DNA from: DATBQN01 sp963799925
Lineage (GTDB): Bacteria; Acidobacteriota; Thermoanaerobaculia; Multivoradales; UBA5704
Reading direction: 5' to 3'
Assembly: GCA_963799925.1 (NCBI GenBank)
Contig: CAWCYZ010000002.1
Location: forward strand, 992,001 to 1,056,000
Length of the DNA stretch: 64,000 bases
The translations under genes and the position numbers were made by a program. The notes below the pieces were generated by a model. That model was given only the letters and a program-made list of their open reading frames with translations. It did no database searches and had not been told where the DNA came from. This document shows, in pieces, positions 34,921 to 45,970 of the stretch (position 1 is its first letter; every line of letters starts with the position of its first letter).

Positions 34921-37900
34921 TTACATCTCCAGCCGGCGGCGGAGGAGGCCGGCGACTCCGGCGATTCCGAGCAGGACGGCGAGGGCCAGGAGGCCCCAGG
35001 CGCCGAGGGTTGGGATCTGGGCGATGGCTACCGGCAGCTCGAAGACGGTCGGGTCGTTGTTGTTGAGCGGGTTGCCGTCGTGGTCGGGGTCGGGGTCGTC
35101 GCCGTTCTGCGACACGTCGGTGACCGGCGCCCCGGCGGGGCTGGTGCCGCGCGCCGTGCTCGAGCAGGTGTAGGGGCCGACCTTGCCGCCCGAGACGACG
35201 TGGAGGACGACGGTGATCTCGCCCGCCTGTCCGATGGCGAGGGCGTTGCCCGCCGCCAGGAGGTCGGTCGCGCCGACGCCGTCGAAGGCCGGATCGACGG
35301 TGAAGTCGCCGCTCGTGAGCGACACCACGGTGAAGCTCGCGGGGGCGGTGAAGACCGCCGCGAAGTGGGCCGTCGCATTGACGTTCGAGAGCGGCACGTT
35401 GCCCATGTTGACCAGCCGCACCGCGAAGGTCACGGTGAAGGCGAGCGGGTCGACGGTGTCGCGCACGATCGACACCAGGCGCTTGGCGATGCCGATCCGC
35501 GGCTGCTCGACGCCGATCGCCGCCACCTGGTCCTCGACCTCGCCGTCGGGCGCCAGACCGGTGACGCCGAGGCCCGCCTGCGAGCTGATGCGGCAGCGCG
35601 AGAAGGTCGCGCCGGCCGGCGACCCCACCGGCACGGCGAAGGTAGGCGAGACCGTGGTGTTGGCGGCGACGATGAGGTCGGCGACCACATGGTCCCCGGC
35701 GTCGGCCCAGCTGCCGTTGTGGTTGAAGTCGATCCAGCAGCTCACCCGGCCGCCGGTCGCCCCGGTCCGCAGCTGGATCTTCCCCGGCGCGCCGGGCATG
35801 AGGGTGGCGGGGAAGACGACGCCGTCCTCGTCGTCCTGCCCCTGGAGGTCGTCGCCGGTCGCCGTCGCGTTCGGCTGGCCGTCGGCCTCGGTGTCGACGC
35901 GGGTGCCAAACGTCGGGTTGCCGGCCGGGAGCACGGCGTGGCGGGCGCCGTTCGAGGCGAGGAGGGTGGGGTACGCGGGATCCGGGGCGTCGCCGAAGTC
36001 GAGCCCGGCGAGCGGCACCGCGTAGTCCTCGACCTCGCCGTCCGCCGCCATCCCGCCCGGCCCGGCGACGCCGGCCGAGGAGAGGCGGAAGCGGGCGTAG
36101 GAGAGCGCCGACTTGGCGTCGCAGGGGACGTTGACCGTCAGCGTATTGGCGCCGGCGACGAGCGCGAGGCCGCTCGCGATGCGGTCGCGCGGGTCGTTGA
36201 AGACGCCGTCGCCGTCCCAGTCGATCCAGGCGTCGAGGCGCGGCGTCGCGATCCCCGCGGTGTTGGTCAGGACGACGGAGAGGTTCGCCGTCGAGCAGGC
36301 GACGAGGGCGCCGGCCGGGAAGGTGACACCGTCCTCGTCGGCGCCGTCGCCGCTGGCGCCGGCCGACGGCTGGCCGTTCGGCTCGCTGTCCTCGGTGGCG
36401 CCGAGCGAGAAGCCGGCGACCCGCCGGTGGTAGGGGCCGTTCGCCGCGAGCGTCGTGCCGTAGGTGTCTGGCGCGTCGCCGAAGTCGACGTCGCCGAGCA
36501 CCACGGCGTAGTCCTCGACCTCGCCGTCGGGCGCCGCGCCCGCCGGCCCCAGGCCGCCGGCCGAGGAGAGGCGGAAGCGCGCGTAGCTGACCCCGGCGCT
36601 CGCCGTGCAGGGCACCGGGAAGGTGAGCGCGTTGTTGCCCGCAACGACCGGCTGGCTGGCGAAGATCTGCTCGCCGGCGTCGCCGAAGGTGCCGTTCCGG
36701 TTCCAGTCGACCCAGGCGTCGAGCTTGGCGGCGGCGCCGGCGGTGACGAAGACGCTCACCTGGCCGGTGGCGCAGGCGGTGAGCGGCGCGGTGAAGGTGA
36801 CGCCGTCCTCGTCGTCGAAGCAGGCGCCGATGCGGGAAGTGCCCGCCGCCTTGTCGTCGCCGTCCGCCCCGACCGAGGGCTGCCCGTCGGCCTCGGTGTC
36901 GACGCAGCGGCCGAGCATCAGGGGGACGGTGGGGTCCACCCGGTGGCTCGCTGCGCCGGCTCCCTCTGTGCCGTAGCTCGCCGGCGCGTCGCCGAAGTCG
37001 AAGCCCACGACGCCCACGGCGTAGTCCTCGACCTCGCCGTCGGGCGCCGGTCCGGTCGGCCCGAGTCCGGCCGCGCTCGAGCAGCGGAAGCGGGCGTAGG
37101 TGATGCCCGGCACGGCGCCGGCCGGCACCGCCGGAGACAGCGTCGCCGGCAGGCCCGGCGGCACCGTCAGGTCGGTCGCGATCTGCTCGCCGGGCGAGTC
37201 GCCGAAGACGCCGTCGCGGTTCCAGTCGACCCAGGCGTTCAGGACGCAGGCGACCGGGCCGCCGGCGGTGACGTGGAAGGTCGCGGTGGCGCCGGGCACG
37301 AACGGCCCGCTGAAGGTGACGCCGTCCTCGTCGTTGCCGTTGACGCAGGTGCCGACGACGAAGTCCGACGGAGTGAGGTCGTCGCGCTTCGCCCCTAGCC
37401 CCTGGTTGAAGCCGTCGTCGGCGTCGACGCAGGAGCCGAGGAAGGGCGCGTTGGGCACGCCGAGGAGGTGCGAGGGCCCGTTGTCGAGCACGGTGGTGTT
37501 GTAGTCGTCCGTGGCGGTGCCGGCGGCGACGTCCGGCGCGTCGCCGTAGTCGTAGCGCGGCCGCGGCGCCGAAGCCCCCGGCGTGAAGCCGAAGTCGACC
37601 GTCAGGTTGGTGTCGGCGTCGCCGTCCTCACCGGTCGGCTCGCCGCCGGCGGTGAGCGTCACCGGCAGGCTGCCGGTGAGCGCCCCGATCGGCCGGCCGT
37701 TGTCGTCGCCGTTGACGTCGTCGTCGGGATCGGGCGCCGGGTCGTTGCCGGTCGAGGAGACGAGCCCGGCCAAGGCGCCGCCGCCGCCGAAGCTCGATGG
37801 ATCGACGATCACGATGTAGTCGCCCGCCGCGAGATTCCCGAAGCGGTAGCGCCCGGCGAAGCCGCCGACCGTCGCCGTCGTCGTCGTCCCGGCGTACTCG

Positions 37901-40900
37901 TCGAGCGTCGGCTGGCCGTCGTGGTTGGCGTCGAGGTAGAGGTCGAGGCGCACGCCGTCGATCCCCAGCTCGTCGTTCTGCGGCTCGAAGAACCCGTCGT
38001 TGTCGACGTCGCGCCACACCTGGTCGCCCAGGGCGAGGCTGCCGGAGGCGGTGACGAGGCCGGCGTCGAGCGTGTGGTCGTACTCGCCGGGCGCCAGGGT
38101 GACGATGCGGGCCGTCGCCGGTCGCCGTGTCGGCGTCCGAGTCCATGGTGTCGTCGCCGGCATCGGGCGTGGTGAAGGCGGTTGCCGACGCCGGGCGGAC
38201 GAACCGCACGTAGTAGGGGAGGCCCGGGATCAGGCCGTCGAACCGGTAATAGCCCGGCCGCCCGAAGAGGTCGTCGGCGGTGACCGTCGTCGCGACCTGC
38301 GCGTCGCCGGCGCTGGGCGCGCCGTCCCCGTCGTCGACGAAGAGCTTGACGGTCACCCCGTTGGCGCCATCGGTGGCGGGCTCGTTCTGGATGCCGTCGC
38401 CGTTCCGGTCGAACCAGACGTAGTCGCCCAAGGCCGCGAGCTCTGTCGCCAACAGCCCGAAGTCGACATCCGGATCGTGCTGGTTGGCCACCAGGGTCAC
38501 CAGCGGCGAGCAGCCGGTCGCGACGGCGCCGTCGGAGTCCTGGGCGTCGCCCGTCTGGTCGGGGGCGGTGAGCACGAAGGTAGCCGGCGGTGCGACGCAG
38601 ACGAAGTAGCTGCCAGGCGCCAGGCCGGGGAAGTTGTACCAGCCGGCGGCGCCGCCGGGGCTGTCGCCGGTCACCGCCATGGCGATCGGCACGTCGTCCG
38701 CCGTCCCCGGCACGCCGTCGGCGCCGGGGGCGAGCAGGCGGACATTGACCCCGTTCAAGCCGGTCGGCCCGTCGTCCTGGATGCCGTTGTGGTTGACGTC
38801 GACCCACACGAAGTCGCCGAGGCTCGCGGCGTCGCAGGCGCCGGGCGCGACCCCGACCTTCTGCGGCTCGGCGGCGAGCGAGCCCAGGCCGTCGGCGCGG
38901 TCCGCCTGGTAGGCGAACGAGTTGAAGGCGGTCGCCGCCGCCGGGACGTTGCCGGGGGCGGTCAGGTGGAAGATGAACTCGACGACGTCGAAGGGGCCGA
39001 CGACGCGGCTGCCGAACTCGACCTTGAAGGCGCGGACGGCGGTGATCGGGTCGGGGGCGACGGTCGTCCAGCCCGGCGGGTCGCAGGCGGTGGTCGGGCC
39101 GCCGACCTCGCCGCGGCAGGGATTGCCGGAGGTGGAGTAGTAGACGACCGTCCCCGGCGGCGGCACGATCGGCGCCGCGAGGAGCGGCGTCCACTGCGAG
39201 CCGCGCGGGCTGGTGTCGCGCACGCCGGTGTCGCCGACGAACGGCAGGATGTCGACCAGCACCAGGTTCTGCATCGGCACGGTGCCGACGTTCTGCACGT
39301 GGAGCCGATAGTCGATGGCGCCGCCGGCGAGCGTGCCGGAAGAGGTCGAGGTGAAGCCGGCGTCGCAGGTCGACCTCACCTGCTTGCTCGAGACGAGCTG
39401 GGCGATGGGCGCCACGTTGATCGTGCCGCTCGCCGTGCAGAGGGTGTTCGCCGTGCTGCCGTCGCCGTCGAGGTCGAGCGCGTCGGCCTGCGAGCCGCCC
39501 GAGCAGCGCAGGCCGAGGCCAGGGCCGGCGAAGGCGAGGTTCAGGGTGTTGGCGAGCGGCCCGGCCGCCGCGCCCGAGCGCACGGTGGTCGAGACGTTGA
39601 TCCACACCTGCTGGTTGACCCCGAGGCTGCCGCTGCCGGCGTTCCACTTCCAGCGCAGCAGGGTGCGGCCGGTGCCGGCGAAGTTGTCGATCTGGGTGAA
39701 GACCTGGGGCGCCGGGAGGCCGGTTCCCTGGTCGTCGAAGGTGAAGCTGCCGCTGTAGACCAGGTCGACCGGCAGCAGGTCGGCGGCGGTGATGCTCTCG
39801 AGCGGCGCGGGGTCGCTCGACTGCGCGGCGCTCCGCACGTGCAGGCGCCAGGAGACCGTCTGGCCGGGGTTGAAGGGTCCGCCGCCGGAGAGGTTGTCCT
39901 TGGCCGGGTTGAGCTGCACGAACGGGCCGCTCAGCGCGAAGGTGCGGCAGGCGTTCTGGGCGACGTTGGTCGGCCCCGCGGAGTAGACGGCGGTCAGACC
40001 GACACAGTTCTGGACGCTGTCGCCGAAGCCGACGGGGGCGCCCGCGTTGTCTGGGTTGACGATCTTGCCGGTGATGAGGGGGCGGGTGGTGGCGGCCATG
40101 CCGGGCTGGGTCTGGCCGAGCTCCCAGCGCACCCGCGTCACGTATTCGCCGGCGCCGAGGCCGGGAGGCGGGTTCGTCAGGGTCGTGTTGGTCGCCGCGT
40201 TGGGCGAGCTGCCCCAGAGGGTGAAGACGCCGGGGGCGGTGTTCTTCTCATAGCTCACGCGGACGCCGACGCCGGCGGCGAGGTCGGCGGTGTTGCCGTA
40301 GGCGCCCGTCGTCACGCTGGCGAGGGCGAGCTGGACGGGGAGGACGTCGATCAGGGTCGTGCCGTCGAGCGCCACGTTGCCGTCGTTCGCCGGCACCAGG
40401 TCGTAGCTGAACGTCTGATTGAGAGTCGGCGGGTTGGGGCTGCCGCCCGCCACGTTCTTCGCCAGGCTGGCGCCGGGGCTGGGCACGAAGGTGGTGACCG
40501 TGTGGGTGACCTGGCCGGTGCCGAGGCTCTGCGGACGGCTGGCCGAGCGGCGTGCCGGTGGCGGTGAAGCTGTTGGTGACGCTCGTACCCGAGGTGAAGG
40601 TGGCGCTCGGGAAGGTGACGTTGACCTGGACGTCGCAGTTGCCGCCCGGCGCGATCGGCACCGCGCACGGGCTGGTCCAGGTGAGCGACGCCGGGGTGGT
40701 GCCGTCGCAGCCCGGCTCGCAGTCCGCGGCGGGCGAGGCGCTGTTGAAGACGGTGCCGGCCGGCAGGGTGTCGGTCACCGGGCCGACGCTCGTCAGCTCG
40801 AGGGCGCCCGCATTGTTGGGCACCGAGACACGGAGGCGATAGCTCTCCGGCATGTCGAGATTGGCCGGCGGGGTGAGGAGCGTCTTCTGCAGGCTGGTCT

Positions 40901-41390
40901 GGACGGTCGCGACCGCCGTGACGCTGACCGGCGGGGTGGTGAACGTGCCGGGGGTGGCGCCCAGGTTGATGCCGTCGGCCGTGTTGGTCGCCACCGTGCC
41001 GTCCGCCGTCGAGCCGGCGGGGAAGCGCACGTCGATCAGGAGGTCGCCGCTGTTGCCGGCGGTGAGCGGGCTCACCATCACGAACTGCACACGCGTGCGG
41101 CCGGAGCCCATGTAGTTGGCGGTGACGTTGATCGCCGCGACATCCCCCGTCGGGCTCGCCGGGATCGTCGAGACGAAGGCCACCTCGGCGGGCAGGAGGT
41201 CGTCCACCTCGGCGCCGAGGCAGGGACCCGAGATGCTGCTGCAGTTGTAGGTCAGGCGGTAGCCGAAGGTCTGGCCGGTGAGCTTCTTGTTGCCGGGATC
41301 GACCTGCACGGCGGCCTTCATGAGCGGCTGAGCGCCCACCGGCAGCGCGATCGCGACGAGCACAACGAGAACGGCCATACCCCTGCGCAT
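34921..41390 (-). CDS. Large mosaic surface protein with IPTL-CTERM sorting tail; two frame breaks
   Basis: Three frames join into one exported protein of about 2150 aa from ATG 41390. The signal peptide is MRRGMAVLVVLVAIALPVGA. Next come DUF11-like domains (KTLLTPPANLDMPESYRLRV; LAKNVAGGSPNPPTLNQTFS), then SdrD/Cna-B-like domains (LGDFVWVDVNHNGIQDDGP; LGDYVWFDRNGDGIQNEP; DQVWRDVDNDGFFEPQND). Four or five repeats follow, built on DFGDAPD...DEDGVTF...WVDWNRDG...DGEVEDYAV. The end has IPTLGAWGLLALAVLL then RRRLEM, the IPTL-CTERM signal for a rhombosortase-type protease. Frames change near 40531 and near 38117, each with one base too many. A surface adhesin or matrix protein is the best guess. 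Long frames on the opposite strand are GC shadows. Confidence 0.85.
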
Positions 41391-41588
41391 GCGGAGCTTC
41401 CCCCTCGGTCCGATGGTGTCGAGGACCCGACCTTGTCGAGATGATGTCGAAAATTCTTGCGCAGAGTAGCGCGACGCTCCGACGACGTCAATGGCCGCGG
41501 GCGTTTGTCACGTCGTCATCACCACGACCACTCCGGCGGTGAGCACGGCCAGTCGTGCTCCGGCACGTACTTTCGATCGCCTACCTCC

Positions 41589-41903
41589 CGGATCTCGCTC
41601 CCGCGCGCCGCAATCTCGTTCCCCAACCGCGAAGAGTCGAGATGACGCGGCGAAATCTCGAGTTGGACCCGCGTGGGGTCAGGTTGGGGCGGCGAAATCT
41701 CGAGCTGGCGCGGCGAAGGGTCTGGAGCCAGCCGTGACAACTCGAGTTGGAGCGATGAAATCTCGAGTTGACGCCAGGAAAAGTCGAGTTGGCGCCGCGC
41801 GCACTCGACTTGAAGGCGCAAAGGGTCGAGATGAGGCGGCAAAAGGTCGAGTTGCAGCCGAGAAGGATCGAGATCGAGCCGTGAAAGATCGGCTCGCTCA
41901 CGC
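41589..41903. repeat. 21-bp-period array, core TCGAGTTG
   Basis: Fifteen consecutive units of exactly 21 bases with no indel, starting at 41589 and stepping to 41883. The consensus is GAAAnnTCGAGTTG followed by a variable GC-rich seven bases. Units 41652, 41694, 41736 and 41757 contain the palindrome CTCGAG. Sequence is unrelated to the array at 22379, but the period is the same. Both strands stay open in some frames across it (for example heptads such as AKSRVGA on the plus strand and RQLEISS on the minus strand), which follows from a period divisible by three. No start signal supports translation. It fills the 671-base gap between the divergent adhesin and WD40-Roc-TIR genes; the rest of that gap, outside the promoter at 42027, shows nothing recognisable. 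Confidence 0.88.
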
Positions 41904-42026
41904 TCTACCCTGACTCGACGGTCCCAAAATTCCGCTGCGCTCCATCCGGGCTGCATCAGTAGGCTCCCCGGACCAATGTCTCCGTGCCGGTGCTCCCCGC
42001 GCCTCCCTCGGGGTGAGTACCTGGCG

Positions 42027-42055
42027 TTGACAGCGTGGGACCCGAGGGATTGAAT
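42027..42055 (+). promoter_or_regulatory. Promoter for the WD40-Roc-TIR gene
   Basis: TTGACA (42027-42032), 17-base spacer, TTGAAT (42050-42055). The ATG at 42062 is 7 bases after the -10 box, so the mRNA would start at or next to the initiation codon (leaderless). Confidence 0.55.
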
Positions 42056-42061
42056 ACCGAC

Positions 42062-45000
42062 ATGCCCGAGAAACAACGGAGGGTGACCGGAGGACGGCGG
42101 TCCGCCACAGGCGAAATTCTGGAGCCGCCGCCGGGAGTGAAGCTCCTCCGCACCCTCGATGGGCACGACAACGACGTAGTGGTAACTGTTGCCTTCGATC
42201 CGAACGGTGGCACGCTTGCCAGCGGTGGCTACGATGGATCCATTCGACTTTGGGAACCACAAAGTGGCAAGTTGCTACGCACCCTCGAAGGCCAGGCAAC
42301 AACCCACTTCGTCACCTTCGATCCGGCGGGACGCATCCTGGCGAGCGGGATGTCGGATGGCACGGTTAGGTTGTGGGAGTGGCGTACTGGCGAGCTGCTG
42401 CATACTATTCAAGGGCTAGGGGGGCGGTTTGGGTTGTGGCTTTCGATCCGACGGGATGCACCCTGGCCTTCGGGAAGGCTGAGGGCTCCGTCGAGCTATG
42501 GAAGGTGCCGAGCGGAAAGCTTCTGCGCACCCTTAAGGGTCAGAGAGACGGAGTCCGTACCATCGCCTTCGATGCGACCGGAAGCACTCTGGCAAGTGGG
42601 AGTCATGACGGCATCAATCTGTGGGAATGCAGAGCGGTAGGCTTCTTCATATTCTTGAACAGCAACGATCTTCGGTGACTGGCCTTGCCTTCGATCCAAG
42701 GCATGGAACCCTGATCGGTGGAGGTATCGAGGATACGATCAAGCTCTGGGAATTGAACAGCGGCAGACTGCTGCGCACTCTCGAAGGGCATACAGGTACC
42801 GTCGAAGCCGTCGCCTTTTCCCGCGTAGGCGACCTGCTGGCGTCGAAGAGCGATGATCAAACCGTGCGGCTTTGGCGTTGCGACACCTGGGAGCCTGTGG
42901 CGGTGATCCAGGAGTCAACTGATTTCCTTATCCGGATACCTACGCTGGCCTTTCATTCCCCATCTGCCCTTGCTGGCGACGGCGGGAGCGGAGCCGGACA
43001 CTCCTGGACTCGAGCGCAGCCGGTTGATTCATCTCTGGGAGCTGGATCTGGACATCCTTCTGGGTACGAGGTCCAGAGGGGCTCCTCGGTCCCAACCGGT
43101 GCACCACACCACCGGCAAGGTCGTCTTGGTGGGCGACCACAGCGTGGGCAAGTCAGGCCTCGGTTATCGGCTGGTGCACGGCCATTTCGAGGAGCAGGCG
43201 TCCTCACACGGCCAGCAGTTCTGGGTGTTTCCCGACCTGGGCAAGCGCCGGGCCGACGGCACCGAGTGCGAAGCGATTCTCTGGGATCTCGCCGGCCAGC
43301 CAGATTACCGCCTGGTCCATGCGCTGTTCCTGGACGACGCTGACCTGGCGCTCGTTCTGTTCGACGCGTCCGACATCCGCGATCCGCTGCACGGGGTGGG
43401 CTTCTGGCTGAAGCAACTGCAGAGCGGCGAGCACCGCTGCCCGGTCCTCCTCGTGGCCGCCCAAGCAGATCGCGGCACCTCTCCGCTGACGGACGATGAG
43501 CTGCAGGCGTTCTGCCGTCAGCAGGGAATCGCGGGGCTCGTGCGCACGAGCGCGCGGACCGGCGAGGGCCTGGCGGAGCTCGTGGAACGGATGAAGGCCC
43601 TGATCCCCTGGGACGACAAGCCCGCCACGGTCACGACGGAAACCTTCAAGCGGATCAAGGACTACGTGCTGGGCCTCAAAGAGGCGGAGACGGACGGGCA
43701 GACCGTCGTCGCGCCGGGCGAGCTGCGCCGCCTGCTGGAGGCGACGGATGCGGGCTGGCGGTTCACCGACGAGGAGATGTCGACCGCCGTGGGCCACCTC
43801 GAGAACTACGGGTACGTCAAGCGGCTGCGCACCTCGACAGGGCGAACGGCGCATCCTGCTCGCCCCGGAGCTGCTCAACAATCTGGCGTCCTCGTTCGTC
43901 CTCGAGGCGCGGCGGAACCCGAAGGGCCTCGGCGCGCTCGAGGAGAAGCGCCTGCTGGCCGGCGGCTATGGGTTCCCGGAGCTTGCCGACCTGTCCGAGG
44001 AGGACCGCGCCGTCCTCCTGGACGCGGCGACGCTGCTTTTCCTCAAGCACAACGTCTGCTTCCGCGAAATCGATCCGCTGCGCATGGAGCCGTACCTGGT
44101 CTTCCCGGAGCTGATCAACCTGAAGAAGCCGCCGGGAGAGGACGTGCCGACCGCGGACGCCGCGGCCTACACGGTGAGCGGCGCGACGGAGAACGTCTTC
44201 GCGTCGCTGGTGGTGCTGCTCGGCTACACACACACCTTCACGCGCACGAACCAGTGGCAGGGTCACGCGCGTTACGAGGTGGGCGACGGCCTAGTGTGCG
44301 GCTTCCGGCAGGACGCCGAGCGCGACGGCGAGCTCGATTTCGTCCTCTACTTCGGCCCTGCCGTGTCACCCCCAATTCGGACGCTGTTTCAGGGGCTATT
44401 CGAGAGCTTCCTCACGCGACGCAATCTGACGGTCCTGCGCTTCGAAGCGGTCGTCTGCAGCCGGTGCGGTCATCCGCTGGAACGGGCGGTGGTGCGGCAG
44501 CGTACGAAGGAGGGCAAGGACTTCGCCTTCTGCAACGACTGTGGCGAGAGGCTGATGCTGCCGAAGCCGGAGCCGATCGAGTTGACCGGGGAAGAGCAGG
44601 CCGAGCTCGACAACGCAGCGCCGGGCCGCCGCCGAGCGGACGCGCTTCGAGCAGGCCATCTTCCGTGTGCAGGCTTACGTGGCGGAGCAGAGAATCGAGC
44701 CGCCGGAATGCTTCATCAGCTATGCCTGGGGCGTGAAGGAGCACGAGCGCTGGGTGGAGAGGTCGCTGGCGGCCGATCTGCAGAAGGCTGGTATCCGCGT
44801 CGTGCTCGACCGGTGGGAGAACGCGCGGATCGGCGCGAGCGTTCCGCGCTTCGTCGAGCACACGGCGAAATGCGACCGGGTCGTCGTCGTGGGTACGCCG
44901 CTCTATCGCACGAAGCACGAGAACGGAGACCCTATGCGCGGCTTCGTCGTGGCCGCGGAGGGCGATCTGATCGGCAAGCGAATGATCGGCAGCGAAGCGA

Positions 45001-45230
45001 GAAAGGAATCGGTTCTACCTGTCCTGCTGGCGGGCACCGAGGAGTCGTCCTTCCCCGCTCTCCTACAAGGCCGTGTCTATGCCGACTTCCGCGAGGAGGA
45101 AGCCTATTTCCTCACCGCCTTCGATCTCCTATTGAGCCTCTACGGCATCCAGCCGAACGATCCTGCCGTCGCCGACCTCCGTGAGTCCCTCGTTCCGGAC
45201 ACCTTGTTCCGCTTCCGCTCCAGCCCGTAA
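42062..45230 (+). CDS. WD40-Roc GTPase-zinc ribbon-TIR/SEFIR sensor protein; five frame breaks
   Basis: Six overlapping frames give one protein of about 1055 aa. Seven WD40 repeats come first (GSIRLWEPQSGKLLRTLEG; DTIKLWELNSGRLLRTLEGH; QTVRLWRCDTWE). A Roc/Ras-like GTPase follows, with VVLVGDHSVGKSGLGYRL, WDLAGQPDYR, AAQADRG and TSARTGEG. Next are a COR-like winged-helix region (TFKRIKDYVLGLK through LENYGYVKRL; LLNNLASSFVLEARRNPKG), a CSRCGHPL...CNDCGERL zinc ribbon, and a C-terminal TIR/SEFIR domain (ECFISYAWGVKEHERWVERS; VVLDRWENARIGASV). Breaks lie at 42419-42424 (base missing in a G-run), 42626 (A missing), 42958-42961 (extra C), 43840-43842 (extra G) and about 44621-44625 (extra base), all in homopolymers. 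The architecture resembles NLR/ROCO signalling proteins: propeller sensor, GTPase switch, TIR-like output. Defence is inference. GC is lower than in the core genes. Confidence 0.82.
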
Positions 45231-45297
45231 CTCCTGGTTCCAAGGTCGTCCTCTGACGGCCGGCCCGGGCGAGGGCAGGGTGTGGTCGTGGACCGCG

Positions 45298-45306
45298 TGT
45301 TAGCAT
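45298..45306 (+). promoter_or_regulatory. Extended -10 element that decides the Uma2 start
   Basis: TGT-TAGCAT overlaps the first in-frame ATG (45305), which makes that codon an unlikely start. ATG 45314, 8 bases after the box, would be the 5' end of a leaderless mRNA. Confidence 0.4.
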
Positions 45307-45313
45307 GAATTTC

Positions 45314-45874
45314 ATGCAACCCGGCGTGCGCACTCTCAAGCTGACTTACGGGGACTACCTGCACCTGCCCGAGGACGGCAAGCGCCACGAGCTGATCGAC
45401 GGCGACCACTACGTGACGCCGTCGCCCACGCCGAGGCACCAGCTCATCCTCGCCAACCTGGGGGGAATCCTCTACGCCTACTTGCGGGAGCACCCGCTCG
45501 GCCGCATCTACCCGGCGCCTCTCGACGTCGTGCTGTCGGACTCGGACGTGGTGCAGCCGGACCTCCTGTTCCTGGCCGGCGAGCGGGGGGATCGGGTCAC
45601 GGAGCGCAACCTGCAGGGTGCTCCGGACCTCGTCGTCGAGGTGCTCTCCGAGAGCACGCGGCGCACCGACGAGATCACCAAGCTCCATCTCTACGAGCGT
45701 CATGGCGTGCGGGAGTACTGGATGATCGACCCCGTCCTCGAGACAGTCAAGATCTACCGCCTCACGGGAGAGGGTTTCCGGCGCGAGGCCGAGCTGTCCA
45801 CAGAAGCGCACGACCAGCTGTCGACTCCGCTCTTGCCCGGGCTCTCGGTTCCCCTGGACGAGATCTTCCGCTGA
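45314..45874 (+). CDS. Uma2-family (DUF820) restriction-endonuclease-fold protein
   Basis: A 186-aa protein, start set at ATG 45314 because the earlier ATG lies in the promoter. The PD-(D/E)xK core is visible: LPEDGKRHELIDGDHYVTPS, then VVQPDLLFLAGE, PDLVVEVLSESTRRTDEITK and VREYWMIDPVLETVKIY. Uma2 proteins are abundant in cyanobacteria and other phyla, and are putative nucleases of unknown target, often with mobile or stress loci. It follows the WD40-Roc-TIR gene by 83 bases. Confidence 0.88.
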   Translation: MQPGVRTLKLTYGDYLHLPEDGKRHELIDGDHYVTPSPTPRHQLILANLGGILYAYLREHPLGRIYPAPLDVVLSDSDVVQPDLLFLAGERGDRVTERNLQGAPDLVVEVLSESTRRTDEITKLHLYERHGVREYWMIDPVLETVKIYRLTGEGFRREAELSTEAHDQLSTPLLPGLSVPLDEIFR

Positions 45875-45894
45875 AGGGCTCCGCTACGGACTGC

Positions 45895-45962
45895 GCGATC
45901 CCGAAGCGATCGAGGACCAGCAGCACGTAGTGAGCGAGGAAACGGCTGAGGTCTTCGCTGCC
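45895..45962 (-). pseudogene. Duplicated fragment of the ubiX 3' end
   Basis: These 68 bases match 46441-46508, within ubiX, without gaps and with about ten differences. In translation the fragment keeps SEDLSRFLAHYVLLVLDRFGIA, against GEDLGRFLDHYVLRILDRCGIA in UbiX. It has no start and no upstream UbiX sequence. The two copies flank the MmcQ/YjbR gene in direct orientation, suggesting that this gene came in or was duplicated with a piece of ubiX. Confidence 0.75.
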
Positions 45963-45970
45963 GGGGACGG

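Noticed and set aside
34816..40567. Very long plus-strand open frames opposite the adhesin gene
   Set aside because: Their translations are Arg/Gly/Val/Asp-rich without domains, while the minus strand shows signal peptide, repeat domains and IPTL-CTERM tail in order.
41589..41903. CRISPR array or phage attachment repeats
   Set aside because: Units are degenerate throughout and contiguous; there is no integrase gene and no unique spacer of CRISPR length.
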